Source of the DNA: Alitta virens
Taxonomy: Eukaryota; Annelida; Polychaeta; Phyllodocida; Nereididae
Assembly: GCA_932294295.1 (NCBI GenBank)
Contig: OW028575.1
Span: forward strand, 38,752,253 to 38,816,252
Reading direction: 5' to 3'
DNA length: 64,000 nucleotides
The position numbers and the translations under genes were made by a program. This document shows, in pieces, positions 37,921-47,770 of the stretch; position 1 is the stretch's first letter, and the number at the start of each line of letters is the position of its first letter. The notes below the pieces were generated by a model. That model ran no database searches, had not been told where the DNA came from, and was given only the letters and a program-made list of their open reading frames with translations.

Positions 37921-38561
37921 AACGTGTACGAAAGACTGGCAAGTACGAAAGGGGACGAGGACTTGACAAACAAAACCCTTTATACAGTTTTCATCACATA
38001 GGCTTCAATGGGGAGGTGGGGAAAGCAGACAATCAGCCAATTATGCGTCATTTGCACATGGCGCACGCTAGGGGCACTGATGCGCAACTTGACGCCCCCA
38101 ATGAGCGAAGCACTAGGCCTAGGAATCATCTTTACATGCAGCTCCCTTTTTTTCCTTCAAAACCCAGTGATGAATGGGTTTCATTGAAACGTGCATTCAC
38201 AACAATACACAAACACTGGCACCAGTCATGCTGCATTTTTCTTTACTTTTAAACAAAAGAAGCAATTTCTTTACTTTTTTTTTAAAAAAAAAGAAGCAAT
38301 TAAATAACACATGCTTTTTGTAAAAACAAGAATCATGGTGTAATAACATCCAAACACCCCTTTTAAGATGCAAGTATCGGATTTTATTTATTACTGATAC
38401 ATAAGAAAGGCAAACAAAGCATAATGAGCAGTTAATCATATTATAATAAAGTTTGTCATTACATAGACAGCAGCTAAACAATAATAAAAAAGTTTATTAT
38501 AGACAAAAATGTTACTACGTGACGATACACAAAAACTCTCTTTTTTTTTTAATTCAAAAAG
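37921..38561. other. Intergenic spacer
   Basis: The region upstream of the tandem-PC4 gene has a G+C-richer patch at 38010-38110 that could be its promoter. The open frame on the plus strand (37830-38252) looks like an antisense shadow. Runs of A and T flank 38260-38300. Confidence 0.4.
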
Positions 38562-39019
38562 TCACTTCATTGTTACCCAGTTCTTTTTAAGCTGACTCAG
38601 AGATTTATTGTTATGTTTCTTCTTTACTGAAGAATAATTTTTTAAAGAAGTGACTTTGGTTATCCTTGAGGAATTCTTCGGCTCAGGTTTTTTCACTCTT
38701 TTTCCTTTCTTCTTCTTCTTGTGTGCTTCAGAGATTAATTTTCCAGTTTGTTAGGTGATATGCCTGGAGGTGTTACATCCATGGGTGCAGGGGAGGAATT
38801 AGCCGATCCATCAAAATTTGTAGCATCGGTCTCACCAGCATCTTTTTCAGCATTGTAGTCATGTGCAGGGTCTTCAAATTCTTGGGAGGGTGTTTGGTCA
38901 TCTTGTCTGCCATCTTCATTTTTGTCATCATCAGAACTATCATTGACCTTTTTTTCTGAAAGCTGATCCATCATTCGCTGGTACCTGTCTCTAGGTATCA
39001 CTACATGTTCTTCAGCCAT
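38562..39019 (-). pseudogene. Polinton acidic/basic small protein, probable frameshift
   Basis: The ATG frame (39019-38735, 94 residues) opens MAEEHVVIPRDRYQRMMDQL and is then very acidic (SSDDDKNEDGRQDD). Just past its stop, another frame runs on to 38562 with a strongly basic tail (HKKKKKGKRVKKPEPK, ending NWVTMK). Acidic middle plus basic tail suggests one gene broken by a one-base shift near 38735. It overlaps nothing and lies 4 bp after the preceding gene. Function unknown; a virion DNA-binding role is a guess. Confidence 0.55.
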
Positions 39020-39022
39020 TTT

Positions 39023-39346
39023 CTACTTTTTTGCCAAGTTTATTAGGGTGTTCAACACAGACCGTATTAAATGTGAAACAGCATCAGACTTTGAAACTAT
39101 TTTATAATGCTGGTTTTTGTGTGTTGTACCATCCTCTGCAATTGTTCTAATGACCCACCTATGGCGTTTGAGCGAAGATTTATAAGGTTCTGATGGTCTA
39201 AGGTTATTGGTTAGGATATTTTTGGCTACCTCCCCTATAGCCCTTATCTGATCTTTTTCGGCATGTCTTAACAGCTCTTTAACTTGTTTCTTCGGAAATG
39301 TTGCAACAGCTTGCAGAAATAGGATATTTTTCTTGATCAGACTCAT
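39023..39346 (-). CDS. Polinton conserved small basic protein, 107 aa
   Basis: Its ATG overlaps the ATPase stop (ATGA), as in compact viral-type gene clusters. The N-terminal helical part (FLQAVATFPKKQVKELLRHA, then IGEVAKNILTNNL) and basic C-terminal part (LKRHRWVIRTI, ending NLAKK) resemble the small basic proteins found beside the ATPase in many Polintons and adintoviruses. Function not established; condensing DNA in the capsid is possible. Confidence 0.6.
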   Translation of the reverse strand: MSLIKKNILFLQAVATFPKKQVKELLRHAEKDQIRAIGEVAKNILTNNLRPSEPYKSSLKRHRWVIRTIAEDGTTHKNQHYKIVSKSDAVSHLIRSVLNTLINLAKK

Positions 39347-40023
39347 TTTTTAGGCAGGAAAATAATTGGCTGATCCTCTGGAAAAATATTAGTTTTCAGT
39401 TTACACCTTTTATCAATGTTCGCCGATAAATCAACAACAAGATACCCGTAATTCTGTGCAGTGGCCAGGTCATAGCTAGCCATAATGAAGTCCACCTGTG
39501 CAGGCATTGTTTGACTTGCAAGTGTTTTCACTTGTCTCACACTTCGGTTGTTTCGGAAAAGACAAATGTACTGACAATTAGGTCCTATCTCTCTTACAGC
39601 TTTACTAGCATGATACATGTTTTGCAGAGTTATGATGCAAGAGATGTGACAATGGTGGCACAACACGCAAACTATTTCAACTATGGCTTTTCCCTGTGCA
39701 TTATCTTCTAAGCTACCCATTTTATCATCTAATACAAGAAGTGTTTCACCCCTAGTATTCTGCCAAATTTCAATAAGTTCCTCCTTTGTTGGTATATCAG
39801 ATCTGAACTGTATCATATCCCCTAAAGCACTTTCTAGCTCTTCATATTTATCTTGCCATACAGAAAAACAATATATAATTTTGTTAATAGGCTGCTTAAA
39901 CATTGCTTCATGCTGTAGAAGCAGGTTGTGGACAAAAAACGTCTTCCCCCCTTGTGTAGAACCTACAACAAGTGTGTTATTCGGGAGTTCAAACTGTGTA
40001 GCTGACCCGTGAATAGAATTCAT
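39343..40023 (-). CDS. Polinton genome-packaging ATPase (FtsK/HerA-type)
   Basis: 226 residues from the ATG at 40023. Walker A GSTQGGKT lies at 21-28 and Walker B LLVLDDK at about 95-101, in the arrangement of the A32/FtsK-like packaging ATPases of Polintons, adintoviruses and NCLDVs. It would pump DNA into the capsid. It lies 35 bp downstream of the major capsid gene, is open, and keeps its key residues. Confidence 0.92.
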   Translation of the reverse strand: MNSIHGSATQFELPNNTLVVGSTQGGKTFFVHNLLLQHEAMFKQPINKIIYCFSVWQDKYEELESALGDMIQFRSDIPTKEELIEIWQNTRGETLLVLDDKMGSLEDNAQGKAIVEIVCVLCHHCHISCIITLQNMYHASKAVREIGPNCQYICLFRNNRSVRQVKTLASQTMPAQVDFIMASYDLATAQNYGYLVVDLSANIDKRCKLKTNIFPEDQPIIFLPKK

Positions 40024-40057
40024 GATGTTCACCGTTTACAGGCTGGATCCAAAATGG

Positions 40058-41497
40058 TTAAATTTCATATATAGCGCGGTTTTTATTGATTTTCAGAGCA
40101 GCTGGAAATTTTGCAAAACAGATTAATGTGGTAGGTTTTGTGAGCTGTGAGTCAAATTTTACAGAAATTCTCATGTTACCACTCCTCTTCAGAGGAATGG
40201 TGTCATCATTTGAATCACTGTTGGTGGGTTCAGAATAAAACCTGTACAGACAAAAACCGTTGGGGTAATCACTCCTGCTAACAGGCGTTACACCGTCATT
40301 CCCATCAATTCCACACAAAGTCTTGTATGCATCCAAATTCAGACTGTTTGTGTCATCATTATCAGTGACATATCTTGGTTGGATAGGTCCCTGTGAAAGG
40401 TCAAGACCATCTACAGTAACTAGAATGAAATTAAGACTGTTGTGTTCAAAAAGGTAGGGATTCTGGGTTATAGTACCATGATTGGCTGAATCAGAAACAA
40501 AACCACAGATCATTTCGGCTGGCACTCGTCCATTGAACGGGTCATTCCATTCACCCGAAAACACACCTCTTCCTAGGGTGAGTTTTTTAACTTCTGTTTT
40601 AATATAAGGAAATATTGCAAGCTTGCTCAGCAGGAGTTCAGCATGTGACACGGTAATCAGAGGGTCAACCTCGACCATTGTTACCTCAAGGGAGACTTTT
40701 GTAATAACAACTTTATAATTACCTACACCGACATTGGGCGATAACAGGCAAAACTCTGGGGTGCTAGGATACAGTGTGATGCTTAATGGAACACCATTAG
40801 GTATATACCTGTTAATCGATAGAACATCAGAATAAAGATGACCACATAAATCAACTTCCTTTGAATTTAGGAAAAATTCAGCCCTCTTCCTTAGACCTAA
40901 ATTATCTGACGTCTGCCAGTTGGGGTCACCCAACTCTCCACCGGTATCTTTATAAAACATTGCCATCTGAAGTGTACCATTTTTAATTTCATCTGTTGTG
41001 TAAAGCAGAGCCTTAATGTAAGAAAGATAGGGATATGACTGATCTGAATGAGTAAGAACTTTATTCGGAAGAGACACATCAACTCTAGAAAACATAGAAT
41101 GTAAAAAATTATTGACAACTCCTATAGCACCTGTCATGGTGTCAGATTTTTCTTTTTTTGTTTCTGCTTTTGCAGAGGTTTCGCCCCCTTCATTTGCATC
41201 AGCAGCAGTATCTTTATCATCATCATCATCTTCCAATAATGCAGGAGGTGTAATTTTTTCACCATTGCGCCCTACAATTTTACAAGTAATATTCAGATGT
41301 GTTGAACGCAGATCAAGGTAGTTGGACCCATTATTAGGGACACAAAACTGTATGACACCTTTGTTTGAATAATCATTGATTGGGTAATATGTTGAGACAT
41401 GTGTCCTTCTAATACCTACATTTTGCAGAGGTTTCTCAAATATGGCTAACTCTTCAGAATACCCTACATAAGAATCAGATAAGATAGATTGTGCCAT
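40058..41497 (-). CDS. Polinton major capsid protein (double jelly-roll)
   Basis: 479 residues from MAQSIL (41497); a Met 11 codons upstream is less likely. The sequence follows the Polinton MCP family (annotated in animal genomes as F54H12.2-like). Motifs include an N-terminal SEELAIFEKPLQNVGIRR, a PNNGSNYLDLRSTHL strand, a disordered acidic insert (LLEDDDDDKDTAADANE), NNFLHSMFSRVDVSLPNK, and a late NPYLFEHNSLNFILVTVDG. Trimers of such proteins form the hexagonal capsomers. The frame is intact. Confidence 0.92.
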   Translation of the reverse strand: MAQSILSDSYVGYSEELAIFEKPLQNVGIRRTHVSTYYPINDYSNKGVIQFCVPNNGSNYLDLRSTHLNITCKIVGRNGEKITPPALLEDDDDDKDTAADANEGGETSAKAETKKEKSDTMTGAIGVVNNFLHSMFSRVDVSLPNKVLTHSDQSYPYLSYIKALLYTTDEIKNGTLQMAMFYKDTGGELGDPNWQTSDNLGLRKRAEFFLNSKEVDLCGHLYSDVLSINRYIPNGVPLSITLYPSTPEFCLLSPNVGVGNYKVVITKVSLEVTMVEVDPLITVSHAELLLSKLAIFPYIKTEVKKLTLGRGVFSGEWNDPFNGRVPAEMICGFVSDSANHGTITQNPYLFEHNSLNFILVTVDGLDLSQGPIQPRYVTDNDDTNSLNLDAYKTLCGIDGNDGVTPVSRSDYPNGFCLYRFYSEPTNSDSNDDTIPLKRSGNMRISVKFDSQLTKPTTLICFAKFPAALKINKNRAIYEI

Positions 41498-41584
41498 TTT
41501 TAAAAAAAAGAATATCTTACACTTATTCAAAAAGAAAACAAAAGAAAAAAAGCTGTTACACAGGAGCCAGGTGGTAATCAGTCG

Positions 41585-42032
41585 TCAAAAATATCCTTCA
41601 CCCTTCTGATCTTAGACTTTGCAGCGGAAATTGCAGACTTATTTTTCTTGACAGAACTTGATTCGTCAGTGGTGTACCTCTTACGACTCCCTGCAGCTGA
41701 ATGATGGTTTCTAACTTTGCTGGCTTCTTTTGACATCTCGGCCTCCTCTCGGACCACTTCTGAAAGCGCACGCCTTCTTTCTGCTTCATTGGGGTCAACA
41801 GACTCGATCTTGCTAACTTTTTCACCCTTTTTTGTGGTGCCAGCATCCTGCCTCGTGTCTACTAAAATGAGTGCGATCTACCTGCTCTTGCTCTTTTAAA
41901 AGATGTGCAATTAACTTTTGTATTAAACACAAGTGGTCTTTCTGCACATTCAGCTTGCTTTTTGAAGTGGTCCAGAAATGCTTTATAATCACCACCGCCA
42001 TCCGTAGTGTAATAATTGCTGTTAAGTGGCAT
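41585..42032 (-). pseudogene. Polinton small protein between minor and major capsid genes, frameshifted
   Basis: The ATG frame (42032-41862) begins MPLNSNYYTTDGGGDYKAFL and stops after 56 residues. A second frame continues from about 41865 to 41585 with charged, helical sequence (NEAERRRALSEVVREEAEM, ending KIRRVKDIFDD). Both halves look protein-like and abut, so a one-base shift near 41865 is likely; an intron there would be only about 22 nt. The position, next to the capsid genes, recalls the adenovirus pVI-like slot, but I see no decisive motif. Confidence 0.55.
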
Positions 42033-42040
42033 ATTGTTAA

Positions 42041-42463
42041 TTAACTATCTTTAGCAAGGTGTAGTGTGCATGACACGTTGCCAGGCTTGAATGATGGCAC
42101 GCCACTGTCACTTGCTGTTAAATAAATGTCGATGGTGTCAAGGGCGTCACTGGTGACCTGTACATAGCGCGGGGTGTCAAATATCACAGGTCGCCCCCTG
42201 AAAACGTCGTTAAAGTAAATTCTGTTAAGGACAGGCACCAGGGATGAGTTGACAATGCTTGGATGGCATACGGATGAACTTATTATGATGTAATTTATTT
42301 TGTAATTGTCCTGAAATTTTGGGAGATCCATGTCCAGAAGTGCAAGTTTCCAATTACCGGTTTTAGATAAATCAATTCTCTTAGGTAGCTTGATTCTGAA
42401 GGCGGTTGTAGAATTACCTAAGAAATAATTGTCACTCTGTTCACTTGAAATGTAAATGTACAT
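42041..42463 (-). CDS. Polinton minor capsid (penton-like, single jelly-roll)
   Basis: 140 residues. It opens MYIYISSEQSDNYFLGNS and contains FRIKLPKRIDLSKTGNWKLA, the Polinton penton signature F-x-x-x-L-P-x-x-I-x-L-x-G-x-W-x-x-A-L, and RPVIFDTPRYVQV. It would form the fivefold vertices. The ATG is 5 bp after the integrase stop. Frame intact. Confidence 0.85.
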   Translation of the reverse strand: MYIYISSEQSDNYFLGNSTTAFRIKLPKRIDLSKTGNWKLALLDMDLPKFQDNYKINYIIISSSVCHPSIVNSSLVPVLNRIYFNDVFRGRPVIFDTPRYVQVTSDALDTIDIYLTASDSGVPSFKPGNVSCTLHLAKDS

Positions 42464-42468
42464 TATGG

Positions 42469-43633
42469 TTACACTTTTCCCTTGTAGTTTTTTACTTTAG
42501 TTGTAGGTATGTAAGAGTTGAACTTGTCTGAATAACCGTACCACTTAATGAGACTGTATTTCTTTCCACCTATGGTTTTAGTGGCGACAATCTTGTCTAT
42601 TTTGTATTCTATGTCTTCCAAGGAGCCTGTAATGTACCTTTTGAAGCTCTGGCTCATAATAACTACCTTTTACAATTTCATCAGTTAAATCTTTAACTTT
42701 GTAACGCGGCGGATGTGATGGTATCCTTGTGTGAATTTTAAAGATTTCTTCAGTGAAATTTTCTTGGTAACTTTTTTTGAATGGTGTATTTGCTCTGGAC
42801 AACCTGACTAAATCACCAATTTCAAATGAAAATTTAACAGGTTCTTTAGCCCTTTCATTGAGAATCGGTACATACACTTTCTCATAAAGTGCACATGAAT
42901 TGAGGGGTGTAACATCAGCAGGAGGCATTCCAATCGACTGGTGTTTTGTATTGTTATATGACTTAACAATGTCATCAATCACGTCAACAAAATTATAGGT
43001 TTGTTTTTCATAAAAATATTTGTACAATCGATCTTCAATTGTACGGTTAACTCTCTCGGCATAACCAGCATGATAAGGCCCGTATGCAATCATGTGTGAC
43101 GCCTTGTAGTCATGTAACATGTTCTGAAATGCTGACCCCAAAAACTCCCTACCCTGATCAGTCCTAAGTGTTTCACAGTGACGGCCTTCATCAAAAATAT
43201 TTTTACATGCAGCTGCTGTTTCTATTGATGTTTTACTTTTTAGGGGTCTGACCCATAAATATCTTGAGAACAAATCAATACATATTAACAGGTACTGGTA
43301 CCCTCTGTTATATTTTGCAAAGCCTGACATTTGTAAAAGATCTGCATCCCATTGCATGTCCATATATTCAACAATTATAGCTTCGGTTTGAAAACGTGTT
43401 TTAGGCAAAGAATGTATAGCATGTGTAGTTTGTTTTTGTAACCAGTCTTTAATAACCTGATAGTTGATACCCTGAGGTTTGCTTTTAAATTGGCTGACAA
43501 ACTCCCACAGTTTATTTGCACCATAAAAACTCGCAGGGCTTCCAGGTTGATAGTAAATTGATGACAAAAATTTATCAATGGCCTTACGTTGCTCCCAATC
43601 CTCTGCGGGGTTATTGTTGTAATGATGATCCAT
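42469..43633 (-). pseudogene. Polinton integrase with chromodomain, frameshifted
   Basis: A retroviral-type DDE integrase starts at MDHHYNNNPAEDW (43633). Catalytic candidates are D98 (WDADL), D159 (RTDQGREF) and E193 (AERVNR). A target-binding tail follows (GDLVRLSRANTPFKKSY, KVKDL). The C-terminal chromodomain (DIEYKIDKIVATKTIGGKKY, LIKWYGYSDKFNSYIP) is in a different frame (42657-42469), so a frameshift near 42600-42640 cuts it off. Chromodomains may steer integration toward marked chromatin. The first codons overlap the last exon of the upstream membrane protein in another frame. Confidence 0.9.
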
Positions 43634-44034
43634 TACCAAGTTGTGTACCTTGATGTGTGACAGCCTTTCCTGTTGAGTGACGTATTTTCGGGTTAGGTAA
43701 AATTGCTCCAAGTGAGGTACTTTCAAAAAAAAATAAAAAAATTTTTTTTACCATCTTCACGTTCAGTTTAACAGTAAATTGTGATTGAAAGAAGAAAAAT
43801 ATTGCATTTCAACACCCCCCCAAAAACAAATTACCTTAGAAGGACTAACCAAGTCTCTGAACTGTTACCTAGTGAAATGTTTATAATTGCACTGATAATA
43901 ACTACAAATATCACAAATGTTTGGCTGATGAAAACAATCTCGCCTTTTGGTAACCTTTTTCCTAAAACAAGCCACTTATCCGAATCAGTTGATGATTGAG
44001 AATAAAGAACACTTTCTCCGTGTTCTGTATCCAT
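43611..44034 (-). CDS. Polinton small membrane protein, two exons, 102 aa
   Basis: Exon 1 (43835-44034) and exon 2 (43611-43719) join in phase across a 115-bp GT-AG intron. An N-terminal soluble stretch precedes one membrane segment (IVFISQTFVIFVVIISAI), then NISLGNSSETWLVLLS, completed across the splice, and LGAILPNPKI. This TM plus L-x-x-LS-x-x-LG-x-x-LPNPK layout matches the short membrane proteins that precede integrase in many Polintons. Exon 2 overlaps the integrase start by 23 bp in another frame. Role unknown. Confidence 0.7.
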
Positions 44035-44297
44035 TGCTCACTGGGATGCAAATGACAAAATATGCACATGCTATGGAAAATATAATCATGAGAATACTTG
44101 AGGCTGCAGCCAAAAAAAAATTTTTTTTGTACTGTGTATTTGAATAATACATACCTTTGATCAAATTTTATATAAACAATCGAAAACAAAAACACAGGTT
44201 TTGTATGATTCAAAAAAAAAGTTTATTAGGAAAAAATATAATATCAAACATATAAAATCATTATATATAAATATTCAAAGGCAGTTATTTCAGATAA

Positions 44298-45114
44298 TTA
44301 CTGTAACTCAACAGTGGTGAGCTCAGGAAGAACAGCTTCAATTTCTAACATTTTTTCCATTACAAGATTGAACTGGTTAACATTGAGACATACCCCCTCA
44401 TCACTATTTAAAACAAGTATATCATCATATATTTCATCATATTTAGTAAAATGTATGTAATTGGAATTATCCATGGTTTTAACATAATAATTACAACCTA
44501 AGTTAAAAGAATAGTTTGTGCCCACAGCATTCTTCACCATGTCTGCAACGTGAGCAAAAACAGCATATCTTTCTAGAGGCATAACAAAACGGTCACAATT
44601 TTCAGGTGTGTCATTGATCTGAAAAACATAATAATAATACATACAGGTTGAGTTCTATATTTTATCATACAATGACATTGTCTTAATCAGAGCGGGAAAA
44701 ATCAGTAGAAATAGTATGCATAACAAAATCCATCAGAGCTTTGATAAAAAATATAAATACCTGTATTCTGTTCATTTCAACTGTGATATGTCTTCCTTTG
44801 ACAACCACTTTAAGAAACATGTCGTCGCCCAGATACAGAGAATACCTTTCACCGTGAAATATTTCGGGGGTCATGCTGGCTAGATCAGGGTATTCTTCAT
44901 AAATGATGTGAAAAAGTCTTGCTATGCCTTTGATGTTCTGCTGGTCGAGTAGCATCTGTATCAATTCAAAACTTCGATCATTCACATCAAAAATGTTTTT
45001 AATAGTTAGATATGAAGACACGTTCAGAATTTTTTCTTTTTTTAGAGTTTTTGAAATGTCATATGGATCAATGTATCCACTAATAAGTTGTGAATATTTC
45101 CTTAGGATATCCAT
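44298..45114 (-). CDS. Polinton CARD-like plus tandem PC4-like protein, 224 aa
   Basis: Exon 1 (44761-45114) and exon 2 (44298-44618) join in phase 0. Residues about 1-85 read like a CARD death-fold: six helix-like segments with ILRKYSQLISGYIDPYDISK, LKKEKILN, FELIQMLL and a closing FHIIYEEYPDLA, the length and hydrophobic spacing of Apaf-1-type CARDs. Then come two PC4-like units: GERYSLYLGDDMFLKVVVKG through the RYAVFAHVADMVKNAV helix, and NYSFNLGCNYYVKT through the GVCLNVNQFNLVMEKM helix. PC4 folds bind single-stranded DNA; CARDs mediate homotypic contacts in apoptosis and inflammation. The combination is unusual. Both domain calls are by eye. Confidence 0.55.
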
Positions 45115-45356
45115 TGTAGCAAAAGATACTGAAGTTTTTTTGCAGCAAATGATGTCAAATCAACTGTGGCCTCAAAACGGTTCTGTGAAAACTTATATCC
45201 ATGCAGCAATTTGCATAACTTGTTTTGTGTAATTCTATTGGTTAATTAAACAAAACAAATTTTAACATGTTTAGACATGTGCAAGAGTATGATGTCATCT
45301 CCATATAGGGCTCCATGTATCTGGCAATAACTGACGGTTTGTGATGAGAATATGAA

Positions 45357-45878
45357 TTAATAGTCAGGTTGTGCAAAAGTTTCATAGTGAAAAAATAACA
45401 ATAACCAATTGCCCTGATGACAAGAACATGTATGGTATTGTGTAAAAGTATGGCGAAATTGATAAGTGGAATCCTCCACTGTATTATAATGGATCAGAGA
45501 ATGCTCGATATCAACAAGGTGAGACTCCTGACCACATTCAACAATTTTAAAAAGCTGCCAATGGATGTATGGCCCCTGGTCACTCCCAAATTCATCTTTA
45601 GGTTCTTCAAGGTTGTCAAGAGCGTTTGAAACAAAGGAGGTCAGGGTACCCCTATGTTCTTCGCCGTGACAAAAGTAAACCGTATAACTAATATCATCAA
45701 AGTCCCAAGGATTGTTGTCATGATAATTATAAAAATCACTAATACACTCTGACAAAGTGTAGAAGGACTGTTGACTCAACTTAAAAAGTTTACAATGTAG
45801 AATCCCTGTACAATTTACATTGTGTTGGATAACTATCCATTTCTTAAGATATGGAAATATCTCACTTGCAGCAGCCAT
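45357..45878 (-). CDS. Polinton unknown protein, 173 aa, next to the right TIR
   Basis: The ATG at 45878 lies 14 bp inside the inner edge of the right TIR, so the TIR probably supplies its promoter. The sequence is rich in His, Cys, Tyr and Phe (VQHNV-type stretches, YFCHGEEHRGTL, TFTQYHTCSCHQ, WLLLFFHYETF). I recognise no family. A Cys/His-rich metal-binding protein is possible. The open length and aromatic-rich composition make it likely to be real. Confidence 0.55.
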   Translation of the reverse strand: MAAASEIFPYLKKWIVIQHNVNCTGILHCKLFKLSQQSFYTLSECISDFYNYHDNNPWDFDDISYTVYFCHGEEHRGTLTSFVSNALDNLEEPKDEFGSDQGPYIHWQLFKIVECGQESHLVDIEHSLIHYNTVEDSTYQFRHTFTQYHTCSCHQGNWLLLFFHYETFAQPDY

Positions 45879-45891
45879 AATGTATAACACC

Positions 45892-46265
45892 GTAAGCTAG
45901 TAAAGTTGTGTGTAGACTGAAATCTTTTGGCCCTCATTGTGAAATATTTGACCCTCATTGCATTATATGGGTGGAATGGGGAGGAGTGAAACATTTTTAA
46001 TTGTACCTTGAAAACCTGGGAGGGGGCAACATGTAATATATCATGGGTTACATGTAAATGAGGATGAAAACATTAAACACTGGTGGCAGCACTGTACAGT
46101 GTTATAGGTTGTAGTGGTGGCAGCACTGTACAGTGATACCACTAGTGCCCTCTGCAGGATCACGTGGTTTTTAAAGTGTAGTGTAGTGGTGGCAGCACTG
46201 TACAGTGATACCACTAGTGCCCTCTGCAGGATCACGTGGTTTTTAAAGTGTAGTGTATTACTACT
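45892..46265 (-). repeat. Polinton right terminal inverted repeat
   Basis: Inverted match to the left TIR, with the same 72-bp internal duplication and CACTGTACAGTG palindromes, but without the left-only 182-bp insertion. Confidence 0.92.
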
Positions 46266-46271
46266 TTCAAT

Positions 46272-47770
46272 GCCACATTGAAATTCTGTCTATATCTTGA
46301 TAATGCATTCATTGGCTCAGCATCTGTCTCCAGCCTTAATTGTTTGGCATGCTCTTGCCTGTCCAGATATTTTTCAAAGTATTTATCCTCGGCACCATCA
46401 CTGTCCTCAGATACCACTTGTGCAACATTCTTGATATCGTCATCCTCTGAACTTATCACACTTTTAAACTGGATAGCAACATCACACCAGGCTTTTTTTT
46501 TGTCAATGGTTTAGAAGATACAGAAAATTGAAATGTTATTACTTTTTTGCGGAAAAGCCGAACGGCATGAATTTCCAAGTTCAGATGTCCATATCTCTCA
46601 TTTTTCATAATGTAGGCATGAAATTTTGTACCTAGGGTAAAGAAATTGTATTGAATCCATGTATGCTGTTATATCAGGGCTATTGGTGATATTTTTAAAC
46701 TGTAATGCTCTGAAAAAGGGAAAAAATGAGAAACGTTGCAAAACGAGACTTTATGTTTTGCAGGGCTGTGTGGAATCTATGCAAGAATAAGAGCTCATAT
46801 TTATTTTCTTGCTTCTAATGGTCCACCTGCACATATATGAATGGCCAAAACCACCTTATTTGCAAAAAGATGGAAGCCAGAGTAGTTTTAAAAAGACAAG
46901 TATATACGATTGTGAAAAAAGCCCTTTATTCTAATGTAATTTTGACCAACAAGAGAGTTCACCATTACTTCCATATTATTTTCTCAATATCACACACATC
47001 TAGTGGTTTTCTGGTTAAAATATCATTGTGGTGGTCAGAATCCTTCATATTTTTATGAAATTTTCAAAAATTGATCTTTATATATTAAAAAAATAATAGC
47101 CTTTTTGATTTCTTAATATTTGCATAAAGTTTTGAACAGTTTAATTTATCTATTCATTTGATAAACATGCATTAAAGTATATATGATGCTATATTGATTA
47201 CATAATCATCAAATGTTACAAACAAAAGGATTCTGCAAAAAAGTAATACAATTTCTGTATCTTCTAAACCATTGACACTGGAGACCTGAAATTTTGGATT
47301 TTTCCATTAATTATGTAGACCTACAAATGGTAATTTTTTCAAATCTTTTTGAGATGGTGACCTGGGGAGCGTTTGGTGAATTCATATGGATTGACCCTGC
47401 ATTGATTGCACTATCTCACTGGATATCATACTGCCCACTTTTTGGAAGTTTAAAGATTAGGGCTTTCCATTCTTTCAAGAATTCTTTTTTCAAATTTTTT
47501 TGAGATGGTGACCTGGGGAGTGTTCGGTGAATTCATATGGATTGACCCTGCATTGATTGCACTATCTCACTGGATATCATACCGCCCACTTTTGGAAATT
47601 TAAAGATTAGGGCTTTCCATTCTTTCAAGAATTCTTCAGGCGATAAATCTGGAAATTTTTTGTAGCGACAAAAGGAACTGCCAGTAACTTTTCAAGTTCT
47701 TCCACTTGCTGCCACTGGGTTACTGTTAGTGCAATGTCTGGGACTTCATGTACTTGATGTATGACCATAC
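46272..47770 (-). pseudogene. hAT transposase, upstream part, decayed
   Basis: Minus-strand remnants include VPDIALTVTQWQQVEELEKL near 47700 (the hAT LT-x-x-E/Q-W motif), a FLKEWKALIFKFPK stretch near 47600, and an acidic segment EDSDGAEDKYFEKYLDRQE near 46390. Stops and frameshifts are frequent. Its C-terminal partner is at 26276-26540, so the Polinton split this gene. Confidence 0.7.
47336..47637. repeat. 151-bp tandem duplication
   Basis: Two adjacent copies (47336-47486 and 47487-47637) share GAGATGGTGACCTGGGGAG and about 145 further bases with few differences, inside the hAT remnant. Confidence 0.88.

Larger units (their letters stand above)
26541..46265. mobile_element. Polinton/Maverick, 19.7 kb
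   Basis: Long terminal inverted repeats starting AGTAGTAATACAC (Polintons start 5'-AG) enclose protein-primed DNA polymerase B, a chromodomain integrase, major and minor capsid proteins and a packaging ATPase, the Polinton hallmark set. The flanks TTCCTT (26535-26540) and TTCAAT (46266-46271) fit the 6-bp duplication with two mismatches. It is inserted in a hAT transposase gene. Polymerase and membrane-protein genes point right; capsid, packaging and integration genes point left. Confidence 0.95.

Noticed and set aside
37830..38252. 140-aa plus-strand frame
   Set aside because: Antisense to the tandem-PC4 exon and its upstream region; no Polinton homologue recognised.
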